From NCBI RefSeq assembly GCF_022664395.1, contig NZ_JAKRET010000012.1, positions 62,001-126,000 on the forward strand: DNA of 64,000 nt, read 5' to 3'. Under the pieces are notes generated by a model. That model searched no databases. It was not told the origin of the DNA and was given only the letters and a program-made list of their open reading frames with translations. The DNA is from Sphingomonas lacusdianchii. Its GTDB lineage: Bacteria > Pseudomonadota > Alphaproteobacteria > Sphingomonadales > Sphingomonadaceae. Both the position numbers and the translations under genes were made by a program. How positions within the stretch are numbered: the first letter of the stretch is position 1; each line of letters starts with the position of its first letter. Positions 1 through 7,570 of the stretch are shown here, piece by piece.

Positions 1-1
1 T

Positions 2-514
2 CTAACACTTAATCGAATGGAGCCATCTGAAGCGAAATCCTATGGCATTCGAGAGCGCGACGCGACAAGCTACTTTACGGTTGAGAACGACAAGTCCAAC
101 CGAGCGAAGGCTGGCCAAAAAGACTGGTTTCATATTGCCAGTGTCAGCCTAGGCAACGGCGGTTTTTCGGGTGGCGATAGCGTTGGTGCGGTCGAACCTT
201 GGAGTCCACCCAATGCGTTCGAAGGCATCACAAATGGCGATTTAGCAGAAGTACAACGCCGCGTTGCGGAAGGATGCTGGCGCGAGAGCGATCAGTCACC
301 GGATTGGGTTGGCAATGTTGTTGCGGGTGTGTTGGCGTTAAACCCGCAAGAGGCTGCCGATAAGGCTACGGTCAAGCAGCTAACCAAGACCTGGATTGCT
401 AGTGGCTCGCTGAAAATCGTCAAACGAAAGGACGCCAAGAGCAAGCTTCGTAATTTTGTGGAGGTTGGCGCCCTAGTTGAGAACCCCGGACCGCGTTCTA
501 AACCCGGTGCATAG
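2..514 (+). CDS. RepA/primase-type AAA ATPase, C-terminal fragment (5' end outside window)
   Basis: The frame is already open at base 2 and the first in-frame Met (base 17) sits inside conserved-looking sequence, so the gene starts left of the window; about 170 residues are visible. The visible part has a WF...SV.LGNG stretch, a VGAVEPWSPP segment and a closing pattern with VKQLTKTWI, SG.LK.V and a final FVEVG. This resembles, from memory, the C-terminal end of RepA-like AAA family ATPases (helicase/primase modules) carried by prophages and integrative elements of proteobacteria. Walker motifs would lie upstream and cannot be seen. The position next to small orphan genes and a tRNA supports a mobile-element origin. 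The family call is tentative; that it is a real coding region is much more certain. Confidence 0.6.
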   Translation, partial: LTLNRMEPSEAKSYGIRERDATSYFTVENDKSNRAKAGQKDWFHIASVSLGNGGFSGGDSVGAVEPWSPPNAFEGITNGDLAEVQRRVAEGCWRESDQSPDWVGNVVAGVLALNPQEAADKATVKQLTKTWIASGSLKIVKRKDAKSKLRNFVEVGALVENPGPRSKPGA

Positions 515-577
515 GCGGGGCCTTCTCCACCCCTCCACCCTACGTGGCGAACGGGTGGCGAGGTGTTCATCCGATCC

Positions 578-623
578 ATCCCCACCACCACCCTATAGGG
601 GTGTGGGGGGGGGTGGTGGGGAT
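578..623. repeat. G/C-skewed inverted repeat with central CCCTATAGGG palindrome
   Basis: The left arm (578-593, ATCCCCACCACCACCC) pairs with the right arm (611-623, GGGTGGTGGGGAT) apart from one missing triplet. A perfect 10-bp palindrome CCCTATAGGG lies at 591-600 and a run of nine G at 605-613. It sits just downstream of the ATPase fragment and could act as a terminator hairpin, a protein-binding site or a G-quadruplex former; no U-run follows. Confidence 0.55.
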
Positions 624-785
624 GACAAATCGGCAGGAAGGTGGCGATTGGAGCCGACCTCTGCCGCTGTTAGGCAATGGTCGCGGCATCCCGAAGGGGG
701 ACTAAACCCCCGGCTCTTTTAGCGTTCGATCGCACGGGCGTAGGGGCTGGATTGGCGCGGGCATATCCGGGGCAGCGCACCGCCT

Positions 786-881
786 TCAAAACGATCCCGT
801 AATGATTGCGAGCGCGCCGCTCACGAACAAAACGACGATCGCCGCCAGCCGGAGCGCTAACAATAGATTCTCGTGTTTCAC
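786..881 (-). CDS. Possible 31-residue single-span membrane peptide
   Basis: A minus-strand frame from a GTG codon at 881 encodes 31 residues, mostly one hydrophobic helix (LRLAAIVVLFVSGALAIITG) after a short polar start MKHEN. There is no clear Shine-Dalgarno sequence and no partner gene. The composition looks like a genuine transmembrane peptide, but a frame this short can arise by chance. Kept only as a candidate. Confidence 0.25.
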   Translation of the reverse strand: MKHENLLLALRLAAIVVLFVSGALAIITGSF

Positions 882-1006
882 ACCAAACAATCTGGCGCTA
901 AGATGACATTAAGTAACTAAAGCGCATATTCTGCTATCTTGCCCCGCCCTACCCAGGATATCCAAAAATCGCTAATCTGACCACAAGTGAAAATAGGCAA
1001 AAGATA

Positions 1007-1237
1007 GTGCAATACGTTGATAGCCTGGGCCGATTCTGTTCGAAGCATGAAGCTTTCGACAGTGAAATACTAAAGAATGGCTATTCTATTCGTGTTCCAA
1101 TGATGCTTTCTAACAGTGGGGCGACGGTAAGCCTTGCCGATGCCGAACTTTGCAGCCGAAGCGATGAAGGTGGCGGGCTAATGCTAGTCGCCGCGTATCA
1201 GCGCGACATTTGCGCGGTGGGCAATCGGCATGTGTAA
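1007..1237 (+). CDS. Small hypothetical protein of the island
   Basis: 76 residues from a GTG start. The sequence is mixed polar/hydrophobic with a central GYSIRVPMML segment and no recognised domain, signal or membrane span. Its stop codon (1235-1237) overlaps the start of the next small ORF (ATG at 1230), the same arrangement as the following four genes, so it is probably the first member of a translationally coupled run. The ribosome-binding site before 1007 is weak (AAAAGATA), so the true start could lie elsewhere in the frame. Function unknown. Confidence 0.5.
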   Translation: MQYVDSLGRFCSKHEAFDSEILKNGYSIRVPMMLSNSGATVSLADAELCSRSDEGGGLMLVAAYQRDICAVGNRHV

Positions 1238-1349
1238 CCGACCCCAGCCCGCCATCGTTGCCTCGCTTGGTTTCCTGTTGGGCGCGCTTCTGGCTCTGGC
1301 GTTCATCATCAGCCTGCTTGCCCCCCATGTTGCGATGGTGACGCCGTGA
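1230..1349 (+). CDS. 39-residue single-pass membrane protein
   Basis: An ATG at 1230 opens 39 codons: a short polar N-terminus (MCNRPQP) followed by a hydrophobic span rich in Leu/Ala/Ile that ends at SLLAP. It overlaps the upstream gene by 8 bases and ends in GTGA, whose GTG (1346) starts the DUF5681 gene. This stop/start overlap is the main evidence that it is translated. Very small membrane proteins are common in phage and integrative-element modules, but no function can be assigned. Confidence 0.5.
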   Translation: MCNRPQPAIVASLGFLLGALLALAFIISLLAPHVAMVTP

Positions 1350-1786
1350 AGGCCGATGCCCCTACGCCCGCAAAGAAGGTACGAGGGAAGCCTTTTGCTA
1401 AGGGTAACCCCGGACGCCAGCCGGGATCGCGTAATACCGCCACAAAGGCCGCTGAGGCGCTTCTAGAGGGCGAGGCGGAAGCCCTGACCCGCAAGGCGAT
1501 CGATCAGGCTAAGGCGGGCGACATGACGGCCCTGAAGCTCTGTCTGGACCGGCTGGTGCCAGTCCGTCGCGAGCGGACGATTAGCTTCGATATGCCGAAG
1601 GTGGCCGGTGCCGCCGATCATCCGGGCGCGTTGCTGGCAGTGCTGGAAGCCGTGGCAGCGGGCGACCTTACGCCGGGCGAGGCTCAAGCGCTGGCGGGCA
1701 TTCTCAAAGAACATCGCGCGGCGATCGAAACTACCGAATTGGCTAGCCGCCTGGACGCGCTCGAAGAAAAGGTTGTGAGCAAATGA
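1346..1786 (+). CDS. DUF5681-type protein of mobile elements
   Basis: 146 residues from a GTG start. The N-terminus has the basic FAKGNPGRQPGSRN pattern (KG.PG..PGSRN.AT) followed by EALLEGEAEALTRKAI and AGDMTALKLCLDRLVP, which matches my memory of DUF5681, a domain common in prophage and integrative-element proteins of alphaproteobacteria. The C-terminal half is predicted helical and ends with a short coiled-coil-like stretch (SRLDALEEKV). The basic N-terminus suggests nucleic-acid binding, but no biochemical role is established. It overlaps its neighbours by 4 bases on both sides (GTGA, ATGA), so it is part of a translationally coupled operon. Confidence 0.75.
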   Translation: MKADAPTPAKKVRGKPFAKGNPGRQPGSRNTATKAAEALLEGEAEALTRKAIDQAKAGDMTALKLCLDRLVPVRRERTISFDMPKVAGAADHPGALLAVLEAVAAGDLTPGEAQALAGILKEHRAAIETTELASRLDALEEKVVSK

Positions 1787-1929
1787 CCGGCAACAGCATG
1801 AAAGCGCGGCTTGCGAAAATTGAGGCCATCCGCCCCGATCGCGCCGACCGCATCACAGGCATTGTTCGTACTGTCATCGATCGCGATGGCACGCTAACGT
1901 CGCAAGTCATCGTGCGGGAGTTGCCATGA
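1783..1929 (+). CDS. 48-residue hypothetical protein in the coupled run
   Basis: The ATG at 1783 overlaps the stop of the DUF5681 gene (ATGA), and the frame closes at 1929 where another ATGA starts the next gene. The product is basic in the middle and begins MTGNSMKARLAKIEAIRPD; no domain is recognised. Support rests on the double ATGA overlap and the chromosome-like codon use rather than on similarity. Confidence 0.5.
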   Translation: MTGNSMKARLAKIEAIRPDRADRITGIVRTVIDRDGTLTSQVIVRELP

Positions 1930-2147
1930 TGGCGATGACCGAGCGACAGCGCAGCCGCCTAGCGAAGCTTGAGGCAAACGCTCCGATGGCTCCCCTGCCT
2001 TACGATCTGCATTGCCTGACCGACGCCGAATTGATCGTGCTGGCGAGCGTGCCCACCAATGCGGATGTCGAATCGATCGTGCCGCCCCAACTGGCCGATC
2101 AGGTTGCGCGGATCATGGCGAAGGCGGAGGCGTGCTGTCATGGCTAA
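1926..2147 (+). CDS. 73-residue hypothetical protein in the coupled run
   Basis: Begins with ATG at 1926 overlapping the previous stop, encodes 73 residues, and overlaps the next gene by 8 bases. The N-terminus (TERQRSRLAKLEANAP) looks helical and echoes the RLAKIEA start of the preceding 48-residue protein, as if the two small genes were related. The remainder holds an acidic LTDAELIVLASVP segment that also resembles the next product's LTDAEIVALAIEA. No known domain. Confidence 0.55.
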   Translation: MMAMTERQRSRLAKLEANAPMAPLPYDLHCLTDAELIVLASVPTNADVESIVPPQLADQVARIMAKAEACCHG

Positions 2148-2355
2148 GCGCACCGGCCTGCGAGCGATCCTTACCGATGCCGAGATTGTGGCGCTCGCGA
2201 TCGAAGCGTGCACGAACGACGCTCTTACGCCCGCACAGGCTGCCGCGGCCGACCGAGCCGACGCCAAGCTGCGGGCAAGCGAATACCGAGTTGAAAAGCG
2301 GCTGGCGCGTCCGTGCTGCTGCAAGAGCTTGGCTGCTGGGTTCCCCCTTTCCTAG
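2140..2355 (+). CDS. 71-residue hypothetical protein, last of the coupled run
   Basis: ATG at 2140, 8 bases inside the previous gene. The segment LTDAEIVALAIEACTND resembles part of the preceding protein, suggesting small duplicated modules. The C-terminus is basic with a CCC triplet. No domain is recognised. The operon ends here; a GC-rich palindrome at 2452-2465 lies between it and the convergent gene. Confidence 0.5.
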   Translation: MAKRTGLRAILTDAEIVALAIEACTNDALTPAQAAAADRADAKLRASEYRVEKRLARPCCCKSLAAGFPLS

Positions 2356-2451
2356 CATCCAGCCGGATGGGCGTTGCTTCTTACGCCCCCTCGGTAAAAA
2401 AAGGATTACCAAAATCGACAAAATCCAGCGCACAAATCGGATGATTAGCGA

Positions 2452-2465
2452 AGCGAAGCGCTTCG
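2452..2465. terminator. Palindrome between convergent genes (possible bidirectional terminator)
   Basis: GCGAAGC-GCTTCGC is a perfect 14-bp palindrome located between the plus-strand run ending at 2355 and the minus-strand gene ending at 2469. It is followed by CTTTA on the plus strand. The U-tract is weak, so the terminator assignment is tentative. Confidence 0.35.
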
Positions 2466-2468
2466 CCT

Positions 2469-2675
2469 TTACATCATGTTTGCACGCATCGCGTCTATCA
2501 TATTCTCGACAAGAGGGTTTGATCCTTCGCCTGTGCCGGTATTTATTTCCTCAATGAATTTTGTTAACGCATCGATTGATGTAACGCCACTAGCCTCTAA
2601 CGCCTTTGCAAAACTAATAACATATATCGTCTGCGCTTCTATAATTAGCTTTATATGATTTTCTATTTCAGACAC
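2469..2675 (-). CDS. Hypothetical 68-residue protein, lower GC
   Basis: Starts with GTG at 2675 behind a very strong ribosome-binding site (GGAGGAGG, about 5 bases upstream), which decides the start and is the best evidence that the gene is real. The product is a mostly helical acidic protein (SEIENHIKLIIEAQ..., FIEEINTGTGEG, ENMIDAMRANMM) without a signal peptide or known motif. Its base composition is clearly more AT-rich than the chromosome to the right, consistent with acquired DNA. Unknown function. Confidence 0.6.
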   Translation of the reverse strand: MSEIENHIKLIIEAQTIYVISFAKALEASGVTSIDALTKFIEEINTGTGEGSNPLVENMIDAMRANMM

Positions 2676-2706
2676 TTACCTCCTCCAATATAACCGATCA
2701 GAAATT

Positions 2707-3132
2707 TTACTTCGCGGAATCCTGAGAAGACTTCCATTCTTCCCAATCAATTGCAAAGCATTTTTCTGACGCTTTCTCAAATACCGTCAAAGCGGTCTTC
2801 CTAGAAAAGGGATGCCGATATTTTCCGACCAGGTATGCGCCTTGCGCATCGCTTCGAAATTCCATCGACACAATCGGGTCACCGGGGGCGCTCATTAGAA
2901 AGCCACTTTTCGGTGTCCAATCTAAGCCGACCCCGTCACGGACGGGATAGCTCGTTACCTTGGCGGATCGACCGAGCAAGCGCATTGCGCATGAGCCAAC
3001 CTCAACTGGATCGCCAGTTAGCGCCAGCCTGTTGATAGCAATGCGGTGCGGAGCATCCTCATCCTGCGACGCGGCCGGACTTGCAAGCGATACCAAAGCG
3101 ACAAACGCGCCAATGAGATATTTTGGATACAT
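2707..3132 (-). CDS. Secreted/periplasmic hypothetical protein
   Basis: 141 residues from the ATG at 3132, chosen over the longer frame because GGGGAGGG precedes it at good spacing and a classic signal peptide follows ([19 protein letters not shown], probable cleavage after AAS). Mature part is about 120 residues with two Cys (SCAMRLLG and EKCFAIDW) that could form a disulfide. No known domain is recognised. It lies between the island's small gene and tRNA-Arg, i.e. probably still within the acquired segment. Export is well supported; function is unknown. Confidence 0.6.
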   Translation of the reverse strand: MYPKYLIGAFVALVSLASPAASQDEDAPHRIAINRLALTGDPVEVGSCAMRLLGRSAKVTSYPVRDGVGLDWTPKSGFLMSAPGDPIVSMEFRSDAQGAYLVGKYRHPFSRKTALTVFEKASEKCFAIDWEEWKSSQDSAK

Positions 3133-3277
3133 AGGACCCTCCCCGGTAGGAAGTATGCCCACGAATTTAATCGGACGCCAGCGGACAAGATTTGCTCATC
3201 CAATTGTCCCGACGTACCCCGGTTATGCCCGGACGCTGTCTCCCACGACGCACATTGTACCAACCTGTTGAAAAGGT

Positions 3278-3354
<77 letters not shown>

Positions 3355-3407
3355 TTGGCCGTGGAGGCACGCGCCTAGCAAAGCTTTCGCGGCATGACCA
3401 GCCGTTT

Positions 3408-4067
3408 TCAGGCGCTCGCCGCCTTTTGCACCGGCGGCGGGGTCTTGGGGCGGAAGGCGCACAGGTCGGCGACCGGGCAGCGCCAGCATTCGGGGCGGCG
3501 CGCCTTGCAGGTATAGCGGCCGTGCAGGATCAGCCAGTGATGCGCGTGCAGCCGGAACGGCTGGGGGACGACGCGCTCCAGCACCGATTCGACCGCGTTC
3601 GGGGTCTTGCCGCGCGCTAGGCCGGTGCGGTTGCCGACGCGGAAGATATGGGTGTCGACCGCAAAGGTTTCGTGGCCGAAGGCGGTGTTCATGACGACGT
3701 TGGCGGTCTTGCGCCCGACACCGGGCAGTCGTTCCAGCGCGTCGCGGTCCTCGGGGACCTGCCCGCCATGGTCGGCGATCAGCGCTTCGCTGAGAGCGAT
3801 GACGTTCTTGGCTTTGGTATTAAAGAGGCCGATGGTGCGGATATGCTGTTTCAGGCCGTCCAGCCCCAGCGCGACCATCTTTTCGGGCGTATCGACCGTG
3901 GCGAACAGGACGCGGGTCGCCTTGTTCACGCCGGCGTCGGTCGCCTGGGCCGACAAAACTACTGCCACCAGCAGCGTATAGTCGTTGACCGATTCGAGTT
4001 CGGTTTCGGGGTGCGGATTGTCCTCCGCCAACCGGCGGAAGAATTCGAAGATATCCGCCTTCTTCAA
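3408..4067 (-). CDS. nth: Endonuclease III (DNA glycosylase/AP lyase)
   Basis: 219 residues. Nth removes oxidised pyrimidines from DNA and nicks at the abasic site in base-excision repair. The helix-hairpin-helix LPGVGRKTANVV carries the catalytic Lys, VDTHIFRV carries the catalytic Asp, and the C-terminal C-X6-C-X2-C-X5-C pattern binds the 4Fe-4S cluster. The longer frame (to 4121) would add unrelated residues; the TTG at 4067 overlaps the dapB stop (TTGA) and gives the usual family length starting MKKADIFEFF. Downstream of dapB in the same direction, so probably cotranscribed and translationally coupled. Confidence 0.95.
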   Translation of the reverse strand: MKKADIFEFFRRLAEDNPHPETELESVNDYTLLVAVVLSAQATDAGVNKATRVLFATVDTPEKMVALGLDGLKQHIRTIGLFNTKAKNVIALSEALIADHGGQVPEDRDALERLPGVGRKTANVVMNTAFGHETFAVDTHIFRVGNRTGLARGKTPNAVESVLERVVPQPFRLHAHHWLILHGRYTCKARRPECWRCPVADLCAFRPKTPPPVQKAASA

Positions 4068-4792
4068 ACGCCGAGCACCGCATCCATCGTGTAGCGGCCG
4101 GCCGGCGCACCCGCCAGCCACAGCGCGGCGCGGACCGCCCCACGGGCGAACAGCGCGCGATCGTCGGCGCGGTGGCCGAGTTCGATTCGCTCGCCTTCGC
4201 CCGCGAACACCACCTGATGATCGCCGACGATGGTGCCGCCGCGCAGCGCGGCAAAGCCGATCGTACCCGCCGCGCGCGCACCGACCAGCCCCGCACGACC
4301 GATCACGCCGCTGTCGGCAAGCGTCGTCCCCAGCCCTTCCGCCGCGGCGTCACCCAGCATCAGGGCGGTGCCCGAGGGCGCATCGACCTTCAGCCGGTGA
4401 TGGCTCTCGACGATCTCGATATCCCAGTCGGGGCCGAGGCGGCTGGCCGCGTCGCGCACCAGTCGCGAAAGAAGCGCGATGCCGAGCGAGGTATTACCGG
4501 TCTGCAGCACCGCGATCTTGCGCGCGGCATCGTCGATCATCGCATGATGCCGGTCGGACAGGCCGGTGGTGCCGATCACGATCGGCGTCGCGGCCGCACG
4601 GGCGGCGGCGAGATTGCCCTCCAGCGCGACCGGCGCGGAGAAATCGACCAGCACATCGGCGCGCGCGGCAAGATCGGCAGGATCGCCGCCCTGATCGATG
4701 CCGCCGGCCAGCGTTTCGCCCAGCCGTTCGATCTCGAGAGTGATCGCCCGCCCCATCCGGCCTTGCCAGCCAAAGATACCGATGCTGGTCAC
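4064..4792 (-). CDS. dapB: 4-hydroxy-tetrahydrodipicolinate reductase
   Basis: 242 residues from the GTG at 4792 (MTSIGIFGWQGRMG). DapB reduces hydroxy-tetrahydrodipicolinate with NAD(P)H in the lysine/diaminopimelate pathway that feeds peptidoglycan. Visible marks: the N-terminal dinucleotide-binding GIFGWQGRMG, VIGTTGLS, and the catalytic SHHRLKVDAPSGTAL segment with the His-His and Lys. The upstream-extended frame to 4816 lacks homology-like sequence. The stop overlaps the nth start by 4 bases. Confidence 0.95.
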   Translation of the reverse strand: MTSIGIFGWQGRMGRAITLEIERLGETLAGGIDQGGDPADLAARADVLVDFSAPVALEGNLAAARAAATPIVIGTTGLSDRHHAMIDDAARKIAVLQTGNTSLGIALLSRLVRDAASRLGPDWDIEIVESHHRLKVDAPSGTALMLGDAAAEGLGTTLADSGVIGRAGLVGARAAGTIGFAALRGGTIVGDHQVVFAGEGERIELGHRADDRALFARGAVRAALWLAGAPAGRYTMDAVLGV

Positions 4793-4903
4793 TGATCCTC
4801 GCCCGCTATCGTCCACGGGCGCCCGATCGCGGCCCGGTTCCCGCGGTCCATGGCCCGATGGCAGGGGATGCGCAAGCGATTGCGTGCGCGCGATCGTCCC
4901 GGT

Positions 4904-5275
4904 TCAGCGCTGGACCGACGCGACCGGTGCCTCGGCATATTTGGGATCGGCGGGGTCGAAATCGGGCTGCGGCACGAAGGTGCGCGAGGTGAGCGCGACA
5001 TTGCCGAGGCCCGCCAGCTTGAACGTGCCGATCTTGAACATCTTGGGCGCGCTGCCGGCGCGTTCGACCGTCACCGCGTCGACATGGAGGTCGCCATGCT
5101 TGGTCCACAGCATGTGCGGCGCGAGCAGCATGTCCATATTGTTGTAGCGCACCGACAGGCAGATGCGCTGCATCAGCGCGAAGCGGATGATATCGCTCAG
5201 CGTCGCGCGCTGCTCCTCGCTTGCGCGATCGGCTGCAGTAGCGGCCGGGGACTCGGATACGGCTTCGTTGTGCAT
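4904..5275 (-). CDS. Conserved hypothetical protein with WYL-like segment
   Basis: 123 residues. The region ICLSVRYNNMDMLLAPHMLW, followed by HGDLHVDAVTVERAG and FKLAGLGNVALTSRTF, resembles the WYL-type ligand-sensing fold and small conserved proteins I recall from sphingomonads, but no helix-turn-helix is attached and a regulatory role is only a guess. No signal peptide or membrane span. Upstream of dapB-nth on the same strand with a gap of about 110 bases. Confidence 0.7.
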   Translation of the reverse strand: MHNEAVSESPAATAADRASEEQRATLSDIIRFALMQRICLSVRYNNMDMLLAPHMLWTKHGDLHVDAVTVERAGSAPKMFKIGTFKLAGLGNVALTSRTFVPQPDFDPADPKYAEAPVASVQR

Positions 5276-5523
5276 CGCAGCATATTGTAACGATCGTCAC
5301 CGTCGCCAGCAAGGGGCAAGGCTTCATTCGGCGGGCGACGCGCCACGCAGCCCGGAGTCGCGCCGGCCGGTACGAAGCCGCCTGCAGCGGCCGGCGCATC
5401 TGCGACGCGTTAACTGTTGGGCAATTCAGCGGAAATTAATGCAGTTTGCGGACCCGACCGATACCTTAGTATCATTGCGACCGGTTTTATTGCGCGCCGC
5501 GATCGGCTAGGCGCAAAGCAATA

Positions 5524-5904
5524 ATGGGAAACATATTGATCGTGATGGCCGGCGGAGCGTTCGGGTCAGCCCTGCGCTATCTGTTCGGCCGCGTCGCCGC
5601 CGCGGCGTTCGGTGCGGACTATCCGTGGGGAACGCTGGGGGTCAATCTGCTTGGCGGATTGGCGATGGGGCTGTTGATGGGCGCGCTGTCGCGTAGCGGC
5701 GGCGGGAGCGAGGCGGTCCGACTCGCGGTCGGCGTCGGGCTGCTGGGCGGGTTCACCACCTTTTCGGCCTTCTCGCTCGACATGGTGACGATGCTGGAGC
5801 GCGGGGCGATGGTCGGTGCGCTTGGCTATGCGCTGCTGTCGGTGATCGGCGCGGGCACCGCGCTGTTCGTCGGGCTGCAACTGACGCGGGGGGCAGCGGC
5901 ATGA
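5524..5904 (+). CDS. crcB: Fluoride ion channel CrcB/Fluc
   Basis: 126 residues, four predicted membrane helices. Fluc proteins are dual-topology dimers that export fluoride. Family marks: GGAFGSALRYLFGR at the N-terminus, PWGTLGVNLLGG, and GLLGGFTTFSAFSLD with the conserved Phe/Thr/Ser residues of the pore. No fluoride-riboswitch-like element was seen in the 250 bases upstream. First gene of an overlapping run; its stop overlaps the next start (ATGA at 5901). Confidence 0.95.
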   Translation: MGNILIVMAGGAFGSALRYLFGRVAAAAFGADYPWGTLGVNLLGGLAMGLLMGALSRSGGGSEAVRLAVGVGLLGGFTTFSAFSLDMVTMLERGAMVGALGYALLSVIGAGTALFVGLQLTRGAAA

Positions 5905-6995
5905 GCGACAATGACGTCCGGCAGTTCACGGTCGGGGCCGATGACGACGGCATCCGGCTGGACCGCTGGTTCAAGCGGCATCTGCCCGATACCAGTTTCA
6001 ATACCGTGTCGCGCTGGGCGCGCACCGGGCAGCTGCGCATCGATGGCGGGCGGGCGCAGCCGGGTGCGCGCCTCACCGCCGGACAGGTGCTGCGCGTGCC
6101 GCCGCCCGAATCGGCGATCGTCGCACAACCCAAGGCGAAGGCCCCGCGCCCGCCGCTGTCGGAGGAACAGACCGAATTCGCCCGGTCGCTGGTGATCCAC
6201 CATGACAAGCAGGCCATCGTGCTCAACAAGCCGCCGGGCCTTGCGACGCAGGGCGGGACCAAGACCCACGACCATGTCGACGGGCTGCTCGACGCGTTGC
6301 AGTTCGACGGCGAGAGCCGGCCCAAGCTGGTCCACCGGCTCGACAAGGACACGTCGGGCGCGCTGCTGATCGCGCGGACGGCGCGGGCGGCGGCATTCTT
6401 CGCCAAATCCTTTTCGGGGCGGACCGCGAAGAAGGTCTATTGGGCGCTGGTCGTCGGCATTCCCGACATCTCCGACGGCATCGTCGACCTGCCGCTGGCT
6501 AAGCAGCCGGGCACCGGCGGCGAGAAGATGCATGTCGACGAGGCGGAAGGCCAGCCGGCCCGTTCGCGTTACCGCGTGATCGAACGCGTCGGCAACCGCG
6601 CGGCATGGGTCGAGCTGCAACCCTTTACCGGACGTACCCATCAGTTGCGCGTCCATATGTCGGCGATCGGCCATCCCATCGTCGGCGACGGCAAATATGG
6701 CGGGCAGGCCGCGTTCCTGACCGGCGGGGTCAGCCGCAAGATGCACCTCCACGCGCGGCGCATCCGCATCGATCATCCCGATGGCGGCAAGGTCGACGTC
6801 ACCGCCGAGCTGCCCGACCATTTCGCCGAGAGCATCGACCTGCTGGGCTTCGACCTGAGCCTCGGCAATGCGATGATCGACGACACGCCGCCGCCCGTGA
6901 CCAAGGCCGATCTGAAGGCCAAGGCGAAGGCGCATGCCAAGACCTATCGCAAGGAACGGCGTGGCGAGCGGCGCTCCCGAGGGTCCCGCGACTGA
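5901..6995 (+). CDS. RluA-family (RluC/D-like) 23S rRNA pseudouridine synthase
   Basis: 364 residues. An N-terminal S4-like RNA-binding region (LDRWFKRHLPD, GQLRIDGGRAQPGARL) is followed by the synthase domain with VLNKPPGLATQGG and the catalytic HRLDKDTSGALLIAR motif (Asp nucleophile), then GRTHQLRVHM. Such enzymes isomerise specific uridines of 23S rRNA. The C-terminus has a basic tail (KAKAKAHAKTYRKERRGERR) likely to help RNA binding. Which position is modified cannot be decided here. Translationally coupled to crcB (ATGA) and to the next gene (TGATG). Confidence 0.9.
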   Translation: MSDNDVRQFTVGADDDGIRLDRWFKRHLPDTSFNTVSRWARTGQLRIDGGRAQPGARLTAGQVLRVPPPESAIVAQPKAKAPRPPLSEEQTEFARSLVIHHDKQAIVLNKPPGLATQGGTKTHDHVDGLLDALQFDGESRPKLVHRLDKDTSGALLIARTARAAAFFAKSFSGRTAKKVYWALVVGIPDISDGIVDLPLAKQPGTGGEKMHVDEAEGQPARSRYRVIERVGNRAAWVELQPFTGRTHQLRVHMSAIGHPIVGDGKYGGQAAFLTGGVSRKMHLHARRIRIDHPDGGKVDVTAELPDHFAESIDLLGFDLSLGNAMIDDTPPPVTKADLKAKAKAHAKTYRKERRGERRSRGSRD

Positions 6996-7570
6996 TGCAT
7001 CCCAATCGTGCCTTTCGCATGGATGACGATGCCGCGCGCGCGTTCGTGCGCGGTGAAGGGTTCGGGGCGTTGTTCGTGACGACGCCCGACGGGCCGCGGG
7101 CGGCGCAGGTGCCGGTGGTGACGACCGACGACGGCGCGCTGCGATTCCATGTCGCGCGCGCCAACATGGTGACGCCGCATCTGGACGGCGCGACCGCGCT
7201 GTTCGTCGCGCAGGGGCCGCATGCCTATATCTCGCCGCGCTGGTACTGCGCCGGCCCGGACGAGGTACCGACATGGAACTATCTGTCGGTCGAGGTCGAG
7301 GGCGTGGTCCGGGCGATCGACCGGGCGGCCCTGCGCGACCAGATCGACGCGCTCGCCGCGACCTATGAGGCCGAACCGCAATGGGCGGTCGACCAGATCG
7401 ATCCGCGTAAGGCCGAGGCGATGCTCGATGCGATCGCCGGGTTCGAACTGGTACCGACCGCGTGGCGCGGCACGATCAAGCTGAACCAGACCAAGCCCGT
7501 CGACGTGCGCGCGCGAGTCGCGGCGGCAATGGGCGAGCATGCGCTGGTGCCATGGATGCGTGCGGCATGA
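6995..7570 (+). CDS. PaiB-like FMN-binding split-barrel protein
   Basis: 191 residues starting at ATG 6995, which overlaps the upstream stop by one base. The sequence matches the PaiB family pattern: HPNRAFRMDD at the start, FGALFVTTPDGPRAAQVP, HVARANMVTPHL, PHAYISPRWYC, VPTWNYLSVEVEG and AGFELVPTAWRGTIKLNQTK near the end. PaiB of Bacillus is described as a negative regulator, but the family fold is an FMN-binding split barrel and many members are probably enzymes or stress proteins. No HTH is present, so a regulatory role is unproven. Confidence 0.85.
   Translation: MHPNRAFRMDDDAARAFVRGEGFGALFVTTPDGPRAAQVPVVTTDDGALRFHVARANMVTPHLDGATALFVAQGPHAYISPRWYCAGPDEVPTWNYLSVEVEGVVRAIDRAALRDQIDALAATYEAEPQWAVDQIDPRKAEAMLDAIAGFELVPTAWRGTIKLNQTKPVDVRARVAAAMGEHALVPWMRAA

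Larger units (their letters stand above)
515..1006. other. Intergenic stretch of the island
   Basis: About 490 bases without a convincing large gene. It holds a G/C-rich inverted repeat (578-623), one possible minus-strand micro-ORF (786-881) and, at 890-990, AT-richer sequence that probably contains the promoter of the small-gene run starting at 1007. Nothing else is recognisable. Confidence 0.6.

Noticed and set aside
3408..4121. Longer nth start at 4121
   Set aside because: The extra residues do not resemble Nth and fall inside dapB; the TTG at 4067 gives coupled translation and normal length.
5276..5523. Fluoride riboswitch before crcB
   Set aside because: The conserved core sequence was not found in the leader.
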